Shown here piece after piece: positions 8,723 through 17,285 of a stretch of 64,000 nucleotides of DNA (its first letter is position 1; each line of letters starts with the position of its first letter). Under the pieces are notes generated by a model that did not search any database, was not told the origin of the DNA, and saw only the letters and a program-made list of their open reading frames with translations. Source of the DNA: Nocardiopsis suaedae. Its GTDB lineage: Bacteria; Actinomycetota; Actinomycetes; Streptosporangiales; Streptosporangiaceae. The stretch is from the NCBI RefSeq assembly GCF_027706745.1, contig NZ_JAQFWP010000008.1, positions 1 to 64,000 on the forward strand, read 5' to 3'. The position numbers and the translations under genes were made by a program.

Positions 8723-8778
8723 GATCTCGGGGAAGTCGGGGTTGAAACGGACATCATAAGAACGGGTTCCCCGAGATC
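8723..8778. repeat. Second GATCTCG hairpin
   Basis: GATCTCGGGGAA at 8723-8734 pairs perfectly with TTCCCCGAGATC at 8767-8778 across a 32-base loop. The outer arm shares GATCTCG with the 8626 hairpin 30 bp away, so the two look like related members of one palindromic family. Confidence 0.7.
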
Positions 8779-9062
8779 ATCACGGAGGGGGCCACCAGGG
8801 CGCGCATACCGGGCATACCGGGCGCGGCGGGGAGGGGGCGGGCGATCCCGCGTCGCGAAAGGGACGTTTCCCGCGTGATCGAGTGGCGGACCCGCCACGC
8901 GGGATGGCCCCGGGCCGCCCGTGGCGTCCGGAAGGCGGGTTCCGGCCCGGCCCCTACCTGTCCGGTGTCCGGTTTGCCTGGTTCTCGGGGTGTCGGGGCC
9001 CGCCCCTCGCCCTGTTCGACGCCCGGGGCGGCGGCGCGGGCGGCGGGGGTGCACGGTCATCG

Positions 9063-9283
9063 CGATTCCAGAACACGTTCTGCGCCCGAGAGGGCCCCAA
9101 ACGGCACTCCGGGGCTGTTTACCGCCCCTGTCGTCACTGCGGGTAGCCGATATCGGCCCCGAGCGGACCTCGGGCGCCCGACGGGGCGCCCGGGTGCCCC
9201 CTGCGCCTGCCCGGACGCCCGAGGTGAACGCCCCAGGTAGGCATGAACCGGGCATTCCGTTTGCAGAACCTGTTCTGGAATCG
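9063..9283. repeat. 221-bp element with 21-bp inverted ends
   Basis: The ends 9063-9083 and 9263-9283 are inverted copies differing at one base. Each contains an inner palindrome, CAGAAC-AC-GTTCTG at 9069-9082 and CAGAAC-CT-GTTCTG at 9264-9277, like a TetR-family (KstR-like AACnnGTT) operator. The inside is non-coding. It could be a MITE-like insertion or a pair of regulator sites. Confidence 0.55.
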
Positions 9284-9458
9284 TCGACTTCGTGCGCCCG
9301 GGGCTCGCGCGGGTGTCGCTGAGCGCGCTTCACGGTCCTCGCACCCCTTAACGCGGAGTGTTCACCCAGGTCAGCGCCTCGCCGACTTCAGGGTGGGCCT
9401 GGCGGGGGCGGGTCCGGGCGTCGGAGAGTGCGAACCATGGCTCCTGCGTCTCACCATG

Positions 9459-9584
9459 CCGGAGGTTCTCCGTCGAGGGGTGCACGTTGGTTGAGACGGC
9501 GCCCCGGCGGCCGCCGCGAACGCGAACACGCCTCACCTTCGCGGCCATGCCCGGACCGGAGATTTCCGTCGGAGGGGTGCACGT
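9459..9584 (+). repeat. Pair of 29-bp direct repeats
   Basis: Positions 9459-9487 and 9556-9584 share CCGGAG, then TCCGTCG and GAGGGGTGCACGT, 97 bp apart. Both are preceded by CTCACC. Two copies are too few for a CRISPR array and no cas gene is near. Confidence 0.6.
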
Positions 9585-9853
9585 CATCCGGACACCTCGC
9601 CCAACAGGTGAGACCCCCGCCCCGGAAACCGGGCATATCGGCCCCCTTTGCGCCCGTCGGCCGATCGAGCGCGGTGAACGAACCACCTGGTGGGTGATCG
9701 CGTGGTGGAAGCACCACCCCCGCTGCCCTCGGACCATCCGACAGCACCGGCGAGGGCCGCCGACCCTCGCCGTCGCCACCTTCGCCCCGCACCCCGGAGC
9801 CCGCCTCCCGGGCGGTGCCCGGGAGTGGGGGACCAGCCGAGCCGCCCGGCCAC

Positions 9854-10065
9854 CCGGACCGCGAGTGGCCCGCCGCCCGGCAGGCAGGCCCGGGGGACCG
9901 GCCCGCTTGCGCCGTCGCCGCCAACCACGGGGAACCACGCACTCACCCGGCGGCCGACCGACCGGCAGGTAGGGCCGCCGCCCTGCGTCGTCGCCGCCCT
10001 CTCCCTCGCGCCGCGGCGGCCCGGCGGACGGCCGGGGCCCGGAGTGGGGTACCAGCCCAGTCGCC
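9854..10065 (-). repeat. 212-bp interspersed repeat, copy 2 (inverted)
   Basis: Read on the minus strand, this has the same length and end blocks as 8342-8553, with the middle more diverged. It sits just downstream of the sirohydrochlorin chelatase gene. The two copies bracket the 9.0-9.6 kb elements in inverted orientation. Confidence 0.65.
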
Positions 10066-10176
10066 GGGCCGAGAGGCACCCGGGGCCTGGAAGCCGGGCC
10101 CCGGGGCCGCTCGCCCCGCGCGATGTTCCACGGGCAGGGACCCCCTACGCGGGGACGGGGGCGGGGTCGGCGCCCC

Positions 10177-10899
10177 TCACCCCGCCTGCGGGACCAGGGT
10201 CCGCTCCCCCGTCCCGGCGCATACGGCCGCGTACCGGTCGGCCAGGACCTCGGCCACCGCCGGGTCCGGGCAGAGCGGGCCCGCCACCGTGTCGGCGCCC
10301 GCCTCCTCCAGGCGCCCTTGGAACAGGCCCGGCGCCAGCAGCCATGAGGCCACCGCCACCCGCCCGGCCCCCCGAGCGCGCAGGGAGGCGACCGCCTCGG
10401 CGACGGTGGGCGCGGCCGTCGCCGCATACCCCGGCTCCACCGGCGCCTCCACCAGCCCCGACAGCGCCCGGGCGGCCCGCTCGACCTCGGCCAGCGCCCC
10501 CGGGTCCGAGGAACCGGCCGCCGCCAGCACCACCGGCTCCCCCCTGCGGTGCCCGGCCCGGGCCAGGCGCCGGGCCGCGGCCGCCACCAGGCGCGGGTCG
10601 GCGCCCAGGGCCCGGGCCACGGGCGCCTCGGACCGCCCGACCCGGGCGAGCTGTTCGGGGATGTCCACCCGCACGTGGTAGCCCGAGGCGAGGAAGGCCG
10701 GGACCACCACCAGGGGCCCGTCGACGGCGGCGGCGACCTGGCCCACGTCGGGCTCGCGCACGTCGGCGAAGGCCAGGCGCACCGGGGCCCCGGAGGCCGC
10801 CGCGGTGGCGGCGGCCAGGCGGCGTGCGGTGCGCGCCCCCTCGGGGTCGCGGGTGCCGTGGACGGCCAGCAGAAGGGCGGGGGCGGTGGTATCGCTCAT
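10177..10899 (-). CDS. Sirohydrochlorin chelatase (CbiX/SirB type)
   Basis: A 240-residue cytosolic chelatase that would insert iron (or cobalt) into sirohydrochlorin, giving siroheme. The metal-binding histidine is in VHGTRDP near residue 13, and the second is in ASGYHVRVDIP near 75-80; the C-terminal half repeats the fold. The ATG at 10899 follows a GGAGGC; a longer frame only adds basic residues. It lies 130 bp downstream of nnaR on the same strand and probably belongs to the nirBD transcript, which fits because NirB needs siroheme. A cobalt-specific (B12) role cannot be excluded. Confidence 0.85.
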   Translation of the reverse strand: MSDTTAPALLLAVHGTRDPEGARTARRLAAATAAASGAPVRLAFADVREPDVGQVAAAVDGPLVVVPAFLASGYHVRVDIPEQLARVGRSEAPVARALGADPRLVAAAARRLARAGHRRGEPVVLAAAGSSDPGALAEVERAARALSGLVEAPVEPGYAATAAPTVAEAVASLRARGAGRVAVASWLLAPGLFQGRLEEAGADTVAGPLCPDPAVAEVLADRYAAVCAGTGERTLVPQAG

Positions 10900-11029
10900 G
10901 TGGGCCTCCAGAACGGGGACGTCGGTCCGTGGTCGGGTGGGCCGGGCCCCATTGCCCGGGAGGCGTCGGATGGTCGGCGGGATGGTATGCCGTATGCGGG
11001 ACCGCCGCTCCGACCGGTGCGGCCGGCCC

Positions 11030-12229
11030 TCACTCACACGGCATGGCGTCCAGGGCCAGGCGGTAGCCGCGCTTGACCACCGTCTGGATCATCCTGGGGT
11101 CGCCCAGCGCCGTGCGCAGGCGGGCCACGGCCGTCTCCACCGCGTGGGCGTCGGCCTCCGGGCCCAGCGCCGCCAGCAGCTCCGAGCGGTGGCGCACCCG
11201 GCCCGGCCGGTCGGCCAGCTCGCGCAGCAGCCGCATCGGCGCCGGGGTGACCGGGCGCAGCTCCCCGTCGACCTCGGCGGCGCGGCCGCGCACCCGCAGC
11301 ACCCGGCCGGCCACCGGAAGCTCCGGGCTGGTGCGCGGCAGCTCCTCGGCCAGGCGCCGCACCAGGGCGCCGATGCGCCCGCGCGCGGGCCAGTGCACCG
11401 GCACCCGCTCGGCGGCCAGCGGCGCCGCGGTCACCGGCCCCACGCACATGGCCATCGGCCGCCCCGCGCGCAGCGCCCGCAGCAGGGCCCGGTCGGCGCC
11501 GGTGGCGCGGGCCCGCTGCAGCAGCCCCGCGGCGGCCGGGGCGCTGGTGAAGGTCAGCGCGTCCAGGCCGCCGCCGCAGGCGGCCTCGATGAGCCGGTCC
11601 AGCGGCGCGGGGTCCTCGGGGCCGGTCCACCGGTACACCGGCACCTGCACCACCTCGGCCCCGGCCATGCGCAGCGCCGCGCAGAAGTCGGGCAGCGGCT
11701 CGCCGTGCAGCTGCACCGCCACGCGCAGCCCGGCCACGCCGCGCTCCAGCAGGTGGTCCAGGACCTCGGCCGAGGACTCCGAGGGCGGCGACCACTCCTC
11801 GGTGAGCCCGGCCGCGCGGATGGCGCCCTTGGCCTTGGGGCCGCGGGCCAGCAGCCGCGACGAGCGCAGGGCCGTGGTCAGCGGCTCGGCCAGCCCCCAG
11901 GTCTCGCAGGCCTCCAGCCAGCCGCGGAACCCGATGCCGGTGGTGGCCACCACCGCGTCGGGGGGCCGCTCGATCAGGGCGCGCGAGACGTCGGCCAGGC
12001 GCTGGTCGTCGCTGAGCGGCACGATGCGCAGCGCCGGGGCGCACACCACCTCGGCGCCCTTGCGGGCCAGCATGGCCGCCAGTTCCTCGGCGCGGCGGTT
12101 GGCGGTCACCCCGACGGTGAAGCCCTCCAGCGGCGCGGGCCCGGCCCCGGGCCCGGCCGTGGGGGCGGGGCCGGGGCCGGGCGGTGCGGCGTCGGGGTGC
12201 TGTTCGGCGGCCGCGGCGGGCGGCGTCAC
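11030..12229 (-). CDS. nnaR: NnaR-type regulator: HemD-like domain plus OmpR-type winged helix
   Basis: 399 residues. Residues about 30-285 match uroporphyrinogen-III synthase (HemD), and residues about 300-395 are an OmpR-like DNA-binding winged helix ending in VVKRGYRLAL. This architecture and position (next to nirBD, a CbiX-like gene and nitrate genes) match NnaR of Streptomyces and its mycobacterial counterparts, which activate nitrate/nitrite assimilation together with GlnR. The GTG start overlaps the nirD stop (GTGA), so it is translationally coupled to the genes it probably regulates. Whether the HemD part still makes uroporphyrinogen III or acts as a sensor is not decidable here. Confidence 0.85.
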   Translation of the reverse strand: MTPPAAAAEQHPDAAPPGPGPAPTAGPGAGPAPLEGFTVGVTANRRAEELAAMLARKGAEVVCAPALRIVPLSDDQRLADVSRALIERPPDAVVATTGIGFRGWLEACETWGLAEPLTTALRSSRLLARGPKAKGAIRAAGLTEEWSPPSESSAEVLDHLLERGVAGLRVAVQLHGEPLPDFCAALRMAGAEVVQVPVYRWTGPEDPAPLDRLIEAACGGGLDALTFTSAPAAAGLLQRARATGADRALLRALRAGRPMAMCVGPVTAAPLAAERVPVHWPARGRIGALVRRLAEELPRTSPELPVAGRVLRVRGRAAEVDGELRPVTPAPMRLLRELADRPGRVRHRSELLAALGPEADAHAVETAVARLRTALGDPRMIQTVVKRGYRLALDAMPCE

Positions 12230-12612
12230 AGGGCGCCCCCGTCGGGGCCGTGCGCGGTGCCGACCTCCACCCGCCCGTCGCGCTCGCGCACCGGGTAGGT
12301 GGCCAGGCCCGGCCCGCCCCCGTCCACGGGCAGGCCGGTGCGCAGGCTGAACACGTGCTTGAGCAGCGGGGAGGCGACGGTGGGCTCCCCGGCGCGGTCG
12401 CCCATGATGCCGCGGGCGATGACGGCGGCCCCGGTGAAGGGGTCGATGTTGGAGACCGCGTACAGGTGCCCGGCCGCGGAGCGGAACACCGCGGCCTGCT
12501 CGCCGCCGGGCAGCAGGGCGGCCGCTCCGCGCTCGGCGGCCAGCAGCGCGCTGGGGCACACGGCGGTCCAGGCGTCGGCGGCGGCCGGGGTCTCGGTGGT
12601 CAGTACGGACAT
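12226..12612 (-). CDS. nirD: Nitrite reductase small subunit
   Basis: A 128-residue Rieske-fold subunit of the assimilatory NAD(P)H nitrite reductase. It is the NirD type that lacks cluster ligands: the usual CPH reads SNID and the second ligand block reads ASPLLKH, so no 2Fe-2S cluster is expected. It starts 2 bp after nirB ends, and its stop overlaps the GTG of nnaR, giving a tightly packed nirB-nirD-nnaR unit. Confidence 0.92.
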   Translation of the reverse strand: MSVLTTETPAAADAWTAVCPSALLAAERGAAALLPGGEQAAVFRSAAGHLYAVSNIDPFTGAAVIARGIMGDRAGEPTVASPLLKHVFSLRTGLPVDGGGPGLATYPVRERDGRVEVGTAHGPDGGAL

Positions 12613-12614
12613 GG

Positions 12615-15137
12615 TCAGGCCTCCACAGCGGTCGCGGCGGTCGCGGTGTTCGCGGGTTCGGGCATCCCCAGCGGCACGGGCGCCGCGGGTACCGGCTGGT
12701 CGCGCACGGTGTCGAAGGAGATGGTCGGGTCGGGGGTGCCGGGGGCGTTGGCGAAGGACACGAACCGGGCGAGCTTGTCGGGGTCCTCCAGCACCCCGCG
12801 CCACTCGTCGGCGTAGCCGCCGATGTGGGCGGCCATGTCGGCCTCCAGGTCGGCGGCGATGCCCAGGGCGTCGTCGACGACCACCTCGCGCAGCCGGTCC
12901 AGCCCGCCGTCCAGGGACTCGATCCAGGCGGCGGTGCGCTGCAGCCGGTCGGCGGTGCGGATGTAGTACATGAGGAACCGGTCCAGGTAGCGCACCAGGG
13001 TGGCCGAGTCCAGGTCGGAGGCCAGGAGTTCGGCGTGGCGGGGGGTGAAGCCGCCGTTGCCGCCGACGTAGAGGTTCCAGCCCTTGTCGGTGGCGATGAC
13101 CCCGAAGTCCTTGCCGCGGGCCTCGGCGCACTCGCGGGCGCACCCCGACACCGCCCCCTTGAGCTTGTGCGGGGAGCGCAGGCCCCGGTAGCGCAGCTCC
13201 AGGTCGATGGCCATGGTGACCGAGTCCTGCACCCCGTAGCGGCACCAGGTCGAGCCCACGCAGGACTTGACGGTGCGCAGGGCCTTGCCGTAGGCGTGGC
13301 CGGACTCGAAACCGGCGTCGACCAGGCGGGCCCACACGGCGGGGAGCTGTTCGACGCGCGCTCCCAGCAGGTCGATGCGCTGGGCGCCGGTGATCTTGGT
13401 GTAGAGGCCGAACTCGCGGGCGACCTCGCCGATGACGATGAGCCGCTCGGGGGTGATCTCGCCGCCGGGGATGCGCGGCACCACCGAGTAGGTGCCGTTG
13501 CGCTGCATGTTGGCCAGGAAGTGGTCGTTGGTGTCCTGCAGCCCGGCCTGTTCTCCGGCGAGGATGTGCCCGTTGCCCAGGGAGGCGAGGATGGAGGCCA
13601 CGGCGGGTTTGCACACGTCGCAGCCGTGTCCGGTGCCGTGGCGGGCGATGAGCTCGGAGAAGGTGGTGGTGCCGGTGGCGCGCACGATCTCCATCAGGTC
13701 GGCGCGCGAGTGGGCGAAGTGCTCGCACAGCGCCCGGGACTGCTCGACCCCGGCGTCGGCGAGCAGGGTCTTGAGCATGGGCACGCAGCTGCCGCAGCTG
13801 GTGCCGGCGCAGGTGGCCTTCTTCAGGTCGGGCACGTCGCGGGCCCCGGCGCCGATGGCCGCGCCGATGTCGCCCTTGGTGACGGCGTTGCACGAGCAGA
13901 TCTGGGCGTCCTCGGGCAGCGCTCCGGGCCCGGCCCCGGCGCCGGAGGAGGCCGGGGAGATCAGCTCCAGGGGGTCGCCGGGCAGCTCGCGCCCGACCAG
14001 GGCGCGCAGGGTGCCGTAGGCCGAGGCGTCGCCGACCAGCACCCCGCCGAGCAGGCGGGTGGCGTCGTCGGAGACGACGAGTTTGGCGTAGCGGCGGGAG
14101 GCGGCGTCGTTGACGACCACGTCCAGGGCGCCGTCCTCGCCGCGGCCGTGGGCGTCGCCGAAGCTGGCCACGTCCACCCCCATGAGCTTGAGCTTGGTGG
14201 AGGTGTCGGCGCCGGTGAAGGCGGCGGTGCCGCCGAGCAGCCGGTCGGCGGCGGTGTCGGCCATGGCGTTGGCGGGGGCGACCAGGCCGTAGACGGTGCC
14301 GTGGTGGCTGGCGCATTCGCCGACGGCGTAGATGTGGGGGTCGCTGGTGCGGCAGGCGTCGTCGACGGCGGCGCCGCCGCGCGGTCCCAGCTCCAGCCCG
14401 GCCCGGCGGGCCAGGTCGTCGCGGGGGCGGATGCCGGCGGAGAAGACGACGATGTCGGCGGGCAGCACCTCGGTGCCCAGGTCCAGGCCGGATGCGCGGC
14501 CGTCGGGGCCGGCGGTCACGGCGGAGGTGGCGGCGCCGGTGTGGGCGGTGACGCCCAGGTCGGCGACCATGCGGGCGAGCAGTGCCCCGGCGCCCTGGTC
14601 GACCTGGGCGGGCATCAGGTGCGGGGCGAGTTCGACGACGTGGGTGTCCAGGCCGAGCAGGCGCAGGGCGTTGGCGGCCTCCAGGCCGAGCAGGCCGCCG
14701 CCGACGACGGCGCCGGTGGCGGCGCCGCGGGCCGAGGCGGTGATGGCCTCCAGGTCCTCGATGGTGCGGTAGGGGTGGCAGCCGGGCAGGTCGGCGCCGG
14801 GCACCGGGGGGATGAAGGGGGTGGAGCCGGTGGCCAGGACCAGGGCGTCGTAGCCCAGGGTGGTGCCGGTGTCGGTGGTGACGGTGCGCCGTTCGCGGTC
14901 GATGGCGGTGACGCGCTCGGCCAGGCGCTGGTCGGCGCGGCCGGTGAGGTCGCCCAGCAGCAGGTCGTCCTCGCTCGCGCCGTCGAAGTAGCTGGAGAGG
15001 GCGACCCGGTCGTAGGCGGGGCGGGGCTCCTCGCCGATGACGGTGACCTGCCAGGCTCGGTCGGTGTCGGCGCGGGTGAGGGTGTCGACCAGGCGGTGGC
15101 CGGCCATGCCGTTGCCGATGACGATGAGTCGTGCCAT
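12615..15137 (-). CDS. nirB: NAD(P)H nitrite reductase large subunit
   Basis: 840 residues, full length. The FAD site GNGMAG is at 8-13 and the NAD(P)H site GGGLLG at 146-151. A BFD-like 2Fe-2S domain carries Cys414, 416, 448 and 451, and a further CDVC pair is at about 506-509. The sulfite/nitrite reductase core follows, with 4Fe-4S/siroheme ligands Cys626, 632, 666 and 670. It reduces nitrite to ammonium with six electrons in the cytosol. It is first in nirB-nirD-nnaR-chelatase, and a GlnR-like box lies 93-108 bp upstream of the start. All key residues are present. Confidence 0.95.
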   Translation of the reverse strand: MARLIVIGNGMAGHRLVDTLTRADTDRAWQVTVIGEEPRPAYDRVALSSYFDGASEDDLLLGDLTGRADQRLAERVTAIDRERRTVTTDTGTTLGYDALVLATGSTPFIPPVPGADLPGCHPYRTIEDLEAITASARGAATGAVVGGGLLGLEAANALRLLGLDTHVVELAPHLMPAQVDQGAGALLARMVADLGVTAHTGAATSAVTAGPDGRASGLDLGTEVLPADIVVFSAGIRPRDDLARRAGLELGPRGGAAVDDACRTSDPHIYAVGECASHHGTVYGLVAPANAMADTAADRLLGGTAAFTGADTSTKLKLMGVDVASFGDAHGRGEDGALDVVVNDAASRRYAKLVVSDDATRLLGGVLVGDASAYGTLRALVGRELPGDPLELISPASSGAGAGPGALPEDAQICSCNAVTKGDIGAAIGAGARDVPDLKKATCAGTSCGSCVPMLKTLLADAGVEQSRALCEHFAHSRADLMEIVRATGTTTFSELIARHGTGHGCDVCKPAVASILASLGNGHILAGEQAGLQDTNDHFLANMQRNGTYSVVPRIPGGEITPERLIVIGEVAREFGLYTKITGAQRIDLLGARVEQLPAVWARLVDAGFESGHAYGKALRTVKSCVGSTWCRYGVQDSVTMAIDLELRYRGLRSPHKLKGAVSGCARECAEARGKDFGVIATDKGWNLYVGGNGGFTPRHAELLASDLDSATLVRYLDRFLMYYIRTADRLQRTAAWIESLDGGLDRLREVVVDDALGIAADLEADMAAHIGGYADEWRGVLEDPDKLARFVSFANAPGTPDPTISFDTVRDQPVPAAPVPLGMPEPANTATAATAVEA

Positions 15138-15229
15138 GGCTCGTGGGTCCCCTTCCTGTCGGTGGCGGACCGGGTGGGTGGTTCGCCCTCCACGTAACCC
15201 AGGGCGCGTTTCTGGCCGGTCAGCCGTTT

Positions 15230-15245
15230 GTGACCGGAGTGTTTC
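15230..15245 (-). promoter_or_regulatory. GlnR-like box upstream of nirB
   Basis: On the minus strand the site reads GAAAC, six bases, GTCAC (plus strand GTGAC-N6-GTTTC). This fits the actinobacterial GlnR half-site pattern GTnAC/GAAAC with 6-bp spacing. A further CTGAC follows after six more bases towards nirB. GlnR normally activates nirB under nitrogen limitation. Confidence 0.6.
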
Positions 15246-15290
15246 GTTGTCCTGTCACCCCTGGCCGGGGGCGGGTGAACGGGTCCGGGG

Positions 15291-15318
15291 TGTGACCGAG
15301 GTGACATGGCCGTAGCGT
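15291..15318 (+). promoter_or_regulatory. Promoter giving a leaderless transcript
   Basis: TGTGAC at 15291-15296 and TAGCGT at 15313-15318 are separated by 16 bp. The ATG of the next gene begins 7 bp after the -10, the usual geometry of leaderless actinobacterial mRNAs. Confidence 0.5.
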
Positions 15319-15325
15319 GGGCGGC

Positions 15326-15730
15326 ATGGAGCAGGGGCGGGGGCGGGAGTGGCCCGAGGAGGGGTACCGGGCGTGCCTGGAGGGCGAGAGGCGGGCCTAT
15401 GCGTGGGTGGTGAGCGCCTACGGGGGCCGGTCCGAGGAGGAGGCGTGGGCGGCGGCGCTGGAGTGGTATCCGTACGAGCCGCCCGGGACGCGCAACAGGG
15501 GCCTGGTGTTCCACGATGAGGCGTGGCACTGGGCGATGCTGGAGCTCAAGGGGCGGTACTACTGGGCGGACCACCCCGAGCTGCTCACCCCTCCAGCGGA
15601 GTACCGGGCGCTCGAGTTCACCACCGACTTCCCTTTCCCTGTCTCGTTCGTCCCCCACTGGCTGGTCGCGGACGACCCCGCATGGCGCAAGCACATCGGC
15701 GGCCCCGCCGATGGCGGAGCCGCCGACTGA
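15326..15730 (+). CDS. Hypothetical protein
   Basis: A 134-residue soluble protein rich in Trp, Tyr and acidic residues (for example VFHDEAWHWAML, KGRYYWADHPELL). It has no signal peptide, membrane segment or motif that I recognise. The ATG at 15326 was chosen because it is preceded by a -10 at leaderless distance and by no ribosome site. It is a lone plus-strand gene wedged between the convergent nitrate and divergent nitrite operons, so a link to nitrogen assimilation is only positional. Confidence 0.7.
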   Translation: MEQGRGREWPEEGYRACLEGERRAYAWVVSAYGGRSEEEAWAAALEWYPYEPPGTRNRGLVFHDEAWHWAMLELKGRYYWADHPELLTPPAEYRALEFTTDFPFPVSFVPHWLVADDPAWRKHIGGPADGGAAD

Positions 15731-15763
15731 GTCAGGGGCGGACGTCCAAGCCCCGGGGCGCGG

Positions 15764-17221
15764 CTACCCCACCTTCGCCGCGCCCGTGGCGCCGTCCATC
15801 GCCTTGAGGATCGCGTCCACGTCCCGGGTGCATCCCCCGCAGCCGGTGGTGGCCCGGGTGGCCTGGGCGACCGCCGGGCGGGTGCGGGCCCCGTCCAGCC
15901 ACGCCTGCTCGATGTCGGTGCGGGTCACCGCGTTGCACCGGCACACGTGCGCCTCGCCGGGCCCGCCGGCGGCCTCGCCGTCGCCCTGCCCCGCCGCGGG
16001 CAGGCCCTGCAGCAGCGCCAGCCGGTCCTCGGGCACCGCCGCCGCCTGGTCGAACAGGCGCGACACCTCCGGGGCGGCCTCGGGGAAGCCCAGCAGCACC
16101 GCCCCGGTCACCTTGCCCTCGGCCACGTCGAGGCGGGCGTAGCGCCGCTTGGCCGGGTCACTGACCACCACCGACTCGGCGCCCTGGTCCCCGTCGGTGG
16201 CGCCCATGGCGGTCAGGTCGATGCCGGTGGCCTTGAGCCGGGTGACCGGGCGCGCCCCGGTGTAGCGGGCCGCGGTGTCGGTGCCGGTGAGCAGGTCGGC
16301 CAGCACCCGCGCCTGCTCGTAGCCGGGCTGCACGAGCCCGGCGCCGCCGCCGGGGTGGGCGGCGCAGTCGCCGATGGCGTGCACGCGCGGGTCGCCGGTG
16401 GACAGCCGGTCGTCGACCTCCACCCCGTGGGAGGAGGCCAGGCCGGCCTTCTCGGCCAGGTCCACGGCCGGGCGCACCCCGGCGGTGACCACCACGGCGT
16501 CGCCGGGCAGCACGGTGCCGTCATCGAGCACCAGCCCGGTGCCCGGGCTCCACCGGTCGGCCACCCGCCAGGCGTGCACCCGCACCCCCAGGTCCTCGTA
16601 GGCGGCGGCGAGCACGCCCGCGCAGGCGCGGTCGATCTGGCGGCGCATGATCCAGGGGGCGGCCTCGACCACGCTGACCCGCACCCCCGAGGCGGCCAGT
16701 GCCCGGGCGGTCTCCAGGCCCAGCACGCCCCCGCCCAGCACGACGGCCGGGGCGCCGGGGCGCACCAGGTTCTCCAGGCGGCGGTGGTCGGCCAGGTCGC
16801 GCAGGGCGGTGACGCCCTCGGCGGGGGTGCCGTCGGGGGCGGCCAGGCCGGGCAGCGGCGGCAGGGCGGCGCGGGCGCCGGTGGCCAGCACCAGGTCGTC
16901 GTAGTGCAGGCGCTCGCCGGTGTCCAGGCCCACGGTGCGCGCGGCGGTGTCCAGGCCGGTGGCGGCGGTGCCGCGCAGCCGGGTGATGCCGGGGCCCTCG
17001 GGTTCGGGCAGGGCGATGTCGGCGGGGGTGTAGGCGCCTTCGAGCAGGCCCGGCAGCAGGACGCGGTTGTAGGCTGGGCCGGGTTCGGCCCCCACGACGG
17101 TCAGGTGGACGCGGTGCCCCTCCGGGTCGCGGCGGGCGACCTCCTCGGCGAAGCGCGCCCCGGTCATGCCGTTGCCGACCACGACGATGCGGCGGGCGGG
17201 GCGGGTGCTGCGGCGGGTCAC
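15764..17221 (-). CDS. FAD-dependent electron-transfer subunit of assimilatory nitrate reductase (NasB/NirB-like)
   Basis: 485 residues. It contains an N-terminal GNGMTG FAD motif, a second GGGVLG NAD(P)H motif near 165, and a C-terminal BFD-like 2Fe-2S domain (CRCNAV then TGCGGC). It resembles the front half of NirB without the siroheme core. Such proteins pass electrons from NAD(P)H to the molybdopterin nitrate reductase encoded just upstream, 64 bp away. The GTG at 17221 has GGAGGT 7 bp upstream. It is third gene of narK-nasA-this gene. An independent nitrite-reductase role is unlikely because the reductase core is absent. Confidence 0.85.
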   Translation of the reverse strand: MTRRSTRPARRIVVVGNGMTGARFAEEVARRDPEGHRVHLTVVGAEPGPAYNRVLLPGLLEGAYTPADIALPEPEGPGITRLRGTAATGLDTAARTVGLDTGERLHYDDLVLATGARAALPPLPGLAAPDGTPAEGVTALRDLADHRRLENLVRPGAPAVVLGGGVLGLETARALAASGVRVSVVEAAPWIMRRQIDRACAGVLAAAYEDLGVRVHAWRVADRWSPGTGLVLDDGTVLPGDAVVVTAGVRPAVDLAEKAGLASSHGVEVDDRLSTGDPRVHAIGDCAAHPGGGAGLVQPGYEQARVLADLLTGTDTAARYTGARPVTRLKATGIDLTAMGATDGDQGAESVVVSDPAKRRYARLDVAEGKVTGAVLLGFPEAAPEVSRLFDQAAAVPEDRLALLQGLPAAGQGDGEAAGGPGEAHVCRCNAVTRTDIEQAWLDGARTRPAVAQATRATTGCGGCTRDVDAILKAMDGATGAAKVG

Positions 17222-17285
17222 GGGTGGAACCTCCAAGTGCGGGGCGGCTTCGGGCGGGCTCGGGGCGCGGCGGGTGCGGGCGGGG

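Larger units (their letters stand above)
8125..10176. other. 2 kb gene-free region rich in repeats
   Basis: No reading frame here resembles a real protein on either strand; all long frames are arginine/proline/glycine-rich and overlap each other. Instead the region carries two copies of a 212-bp repeat in opposite orientation, two GATCTCG hairpins, a 221-bp element with inverted ends, and a pair of 29-bp direct repeats, each listed separately. Confidence 0.7.

Noticed and set aside
9069-9277. LexA/SOS boxes at the GAAC..GTTC palindromes
   Set aside because: The half-sites are 2 bp apart, whereas the LexA box needs 4 bp between GAAC and GTTC.
9459-9584. CRISPR-like direct repeats
   Set aside because: Only two diverged copies, irregular length and no cas genes in the window.
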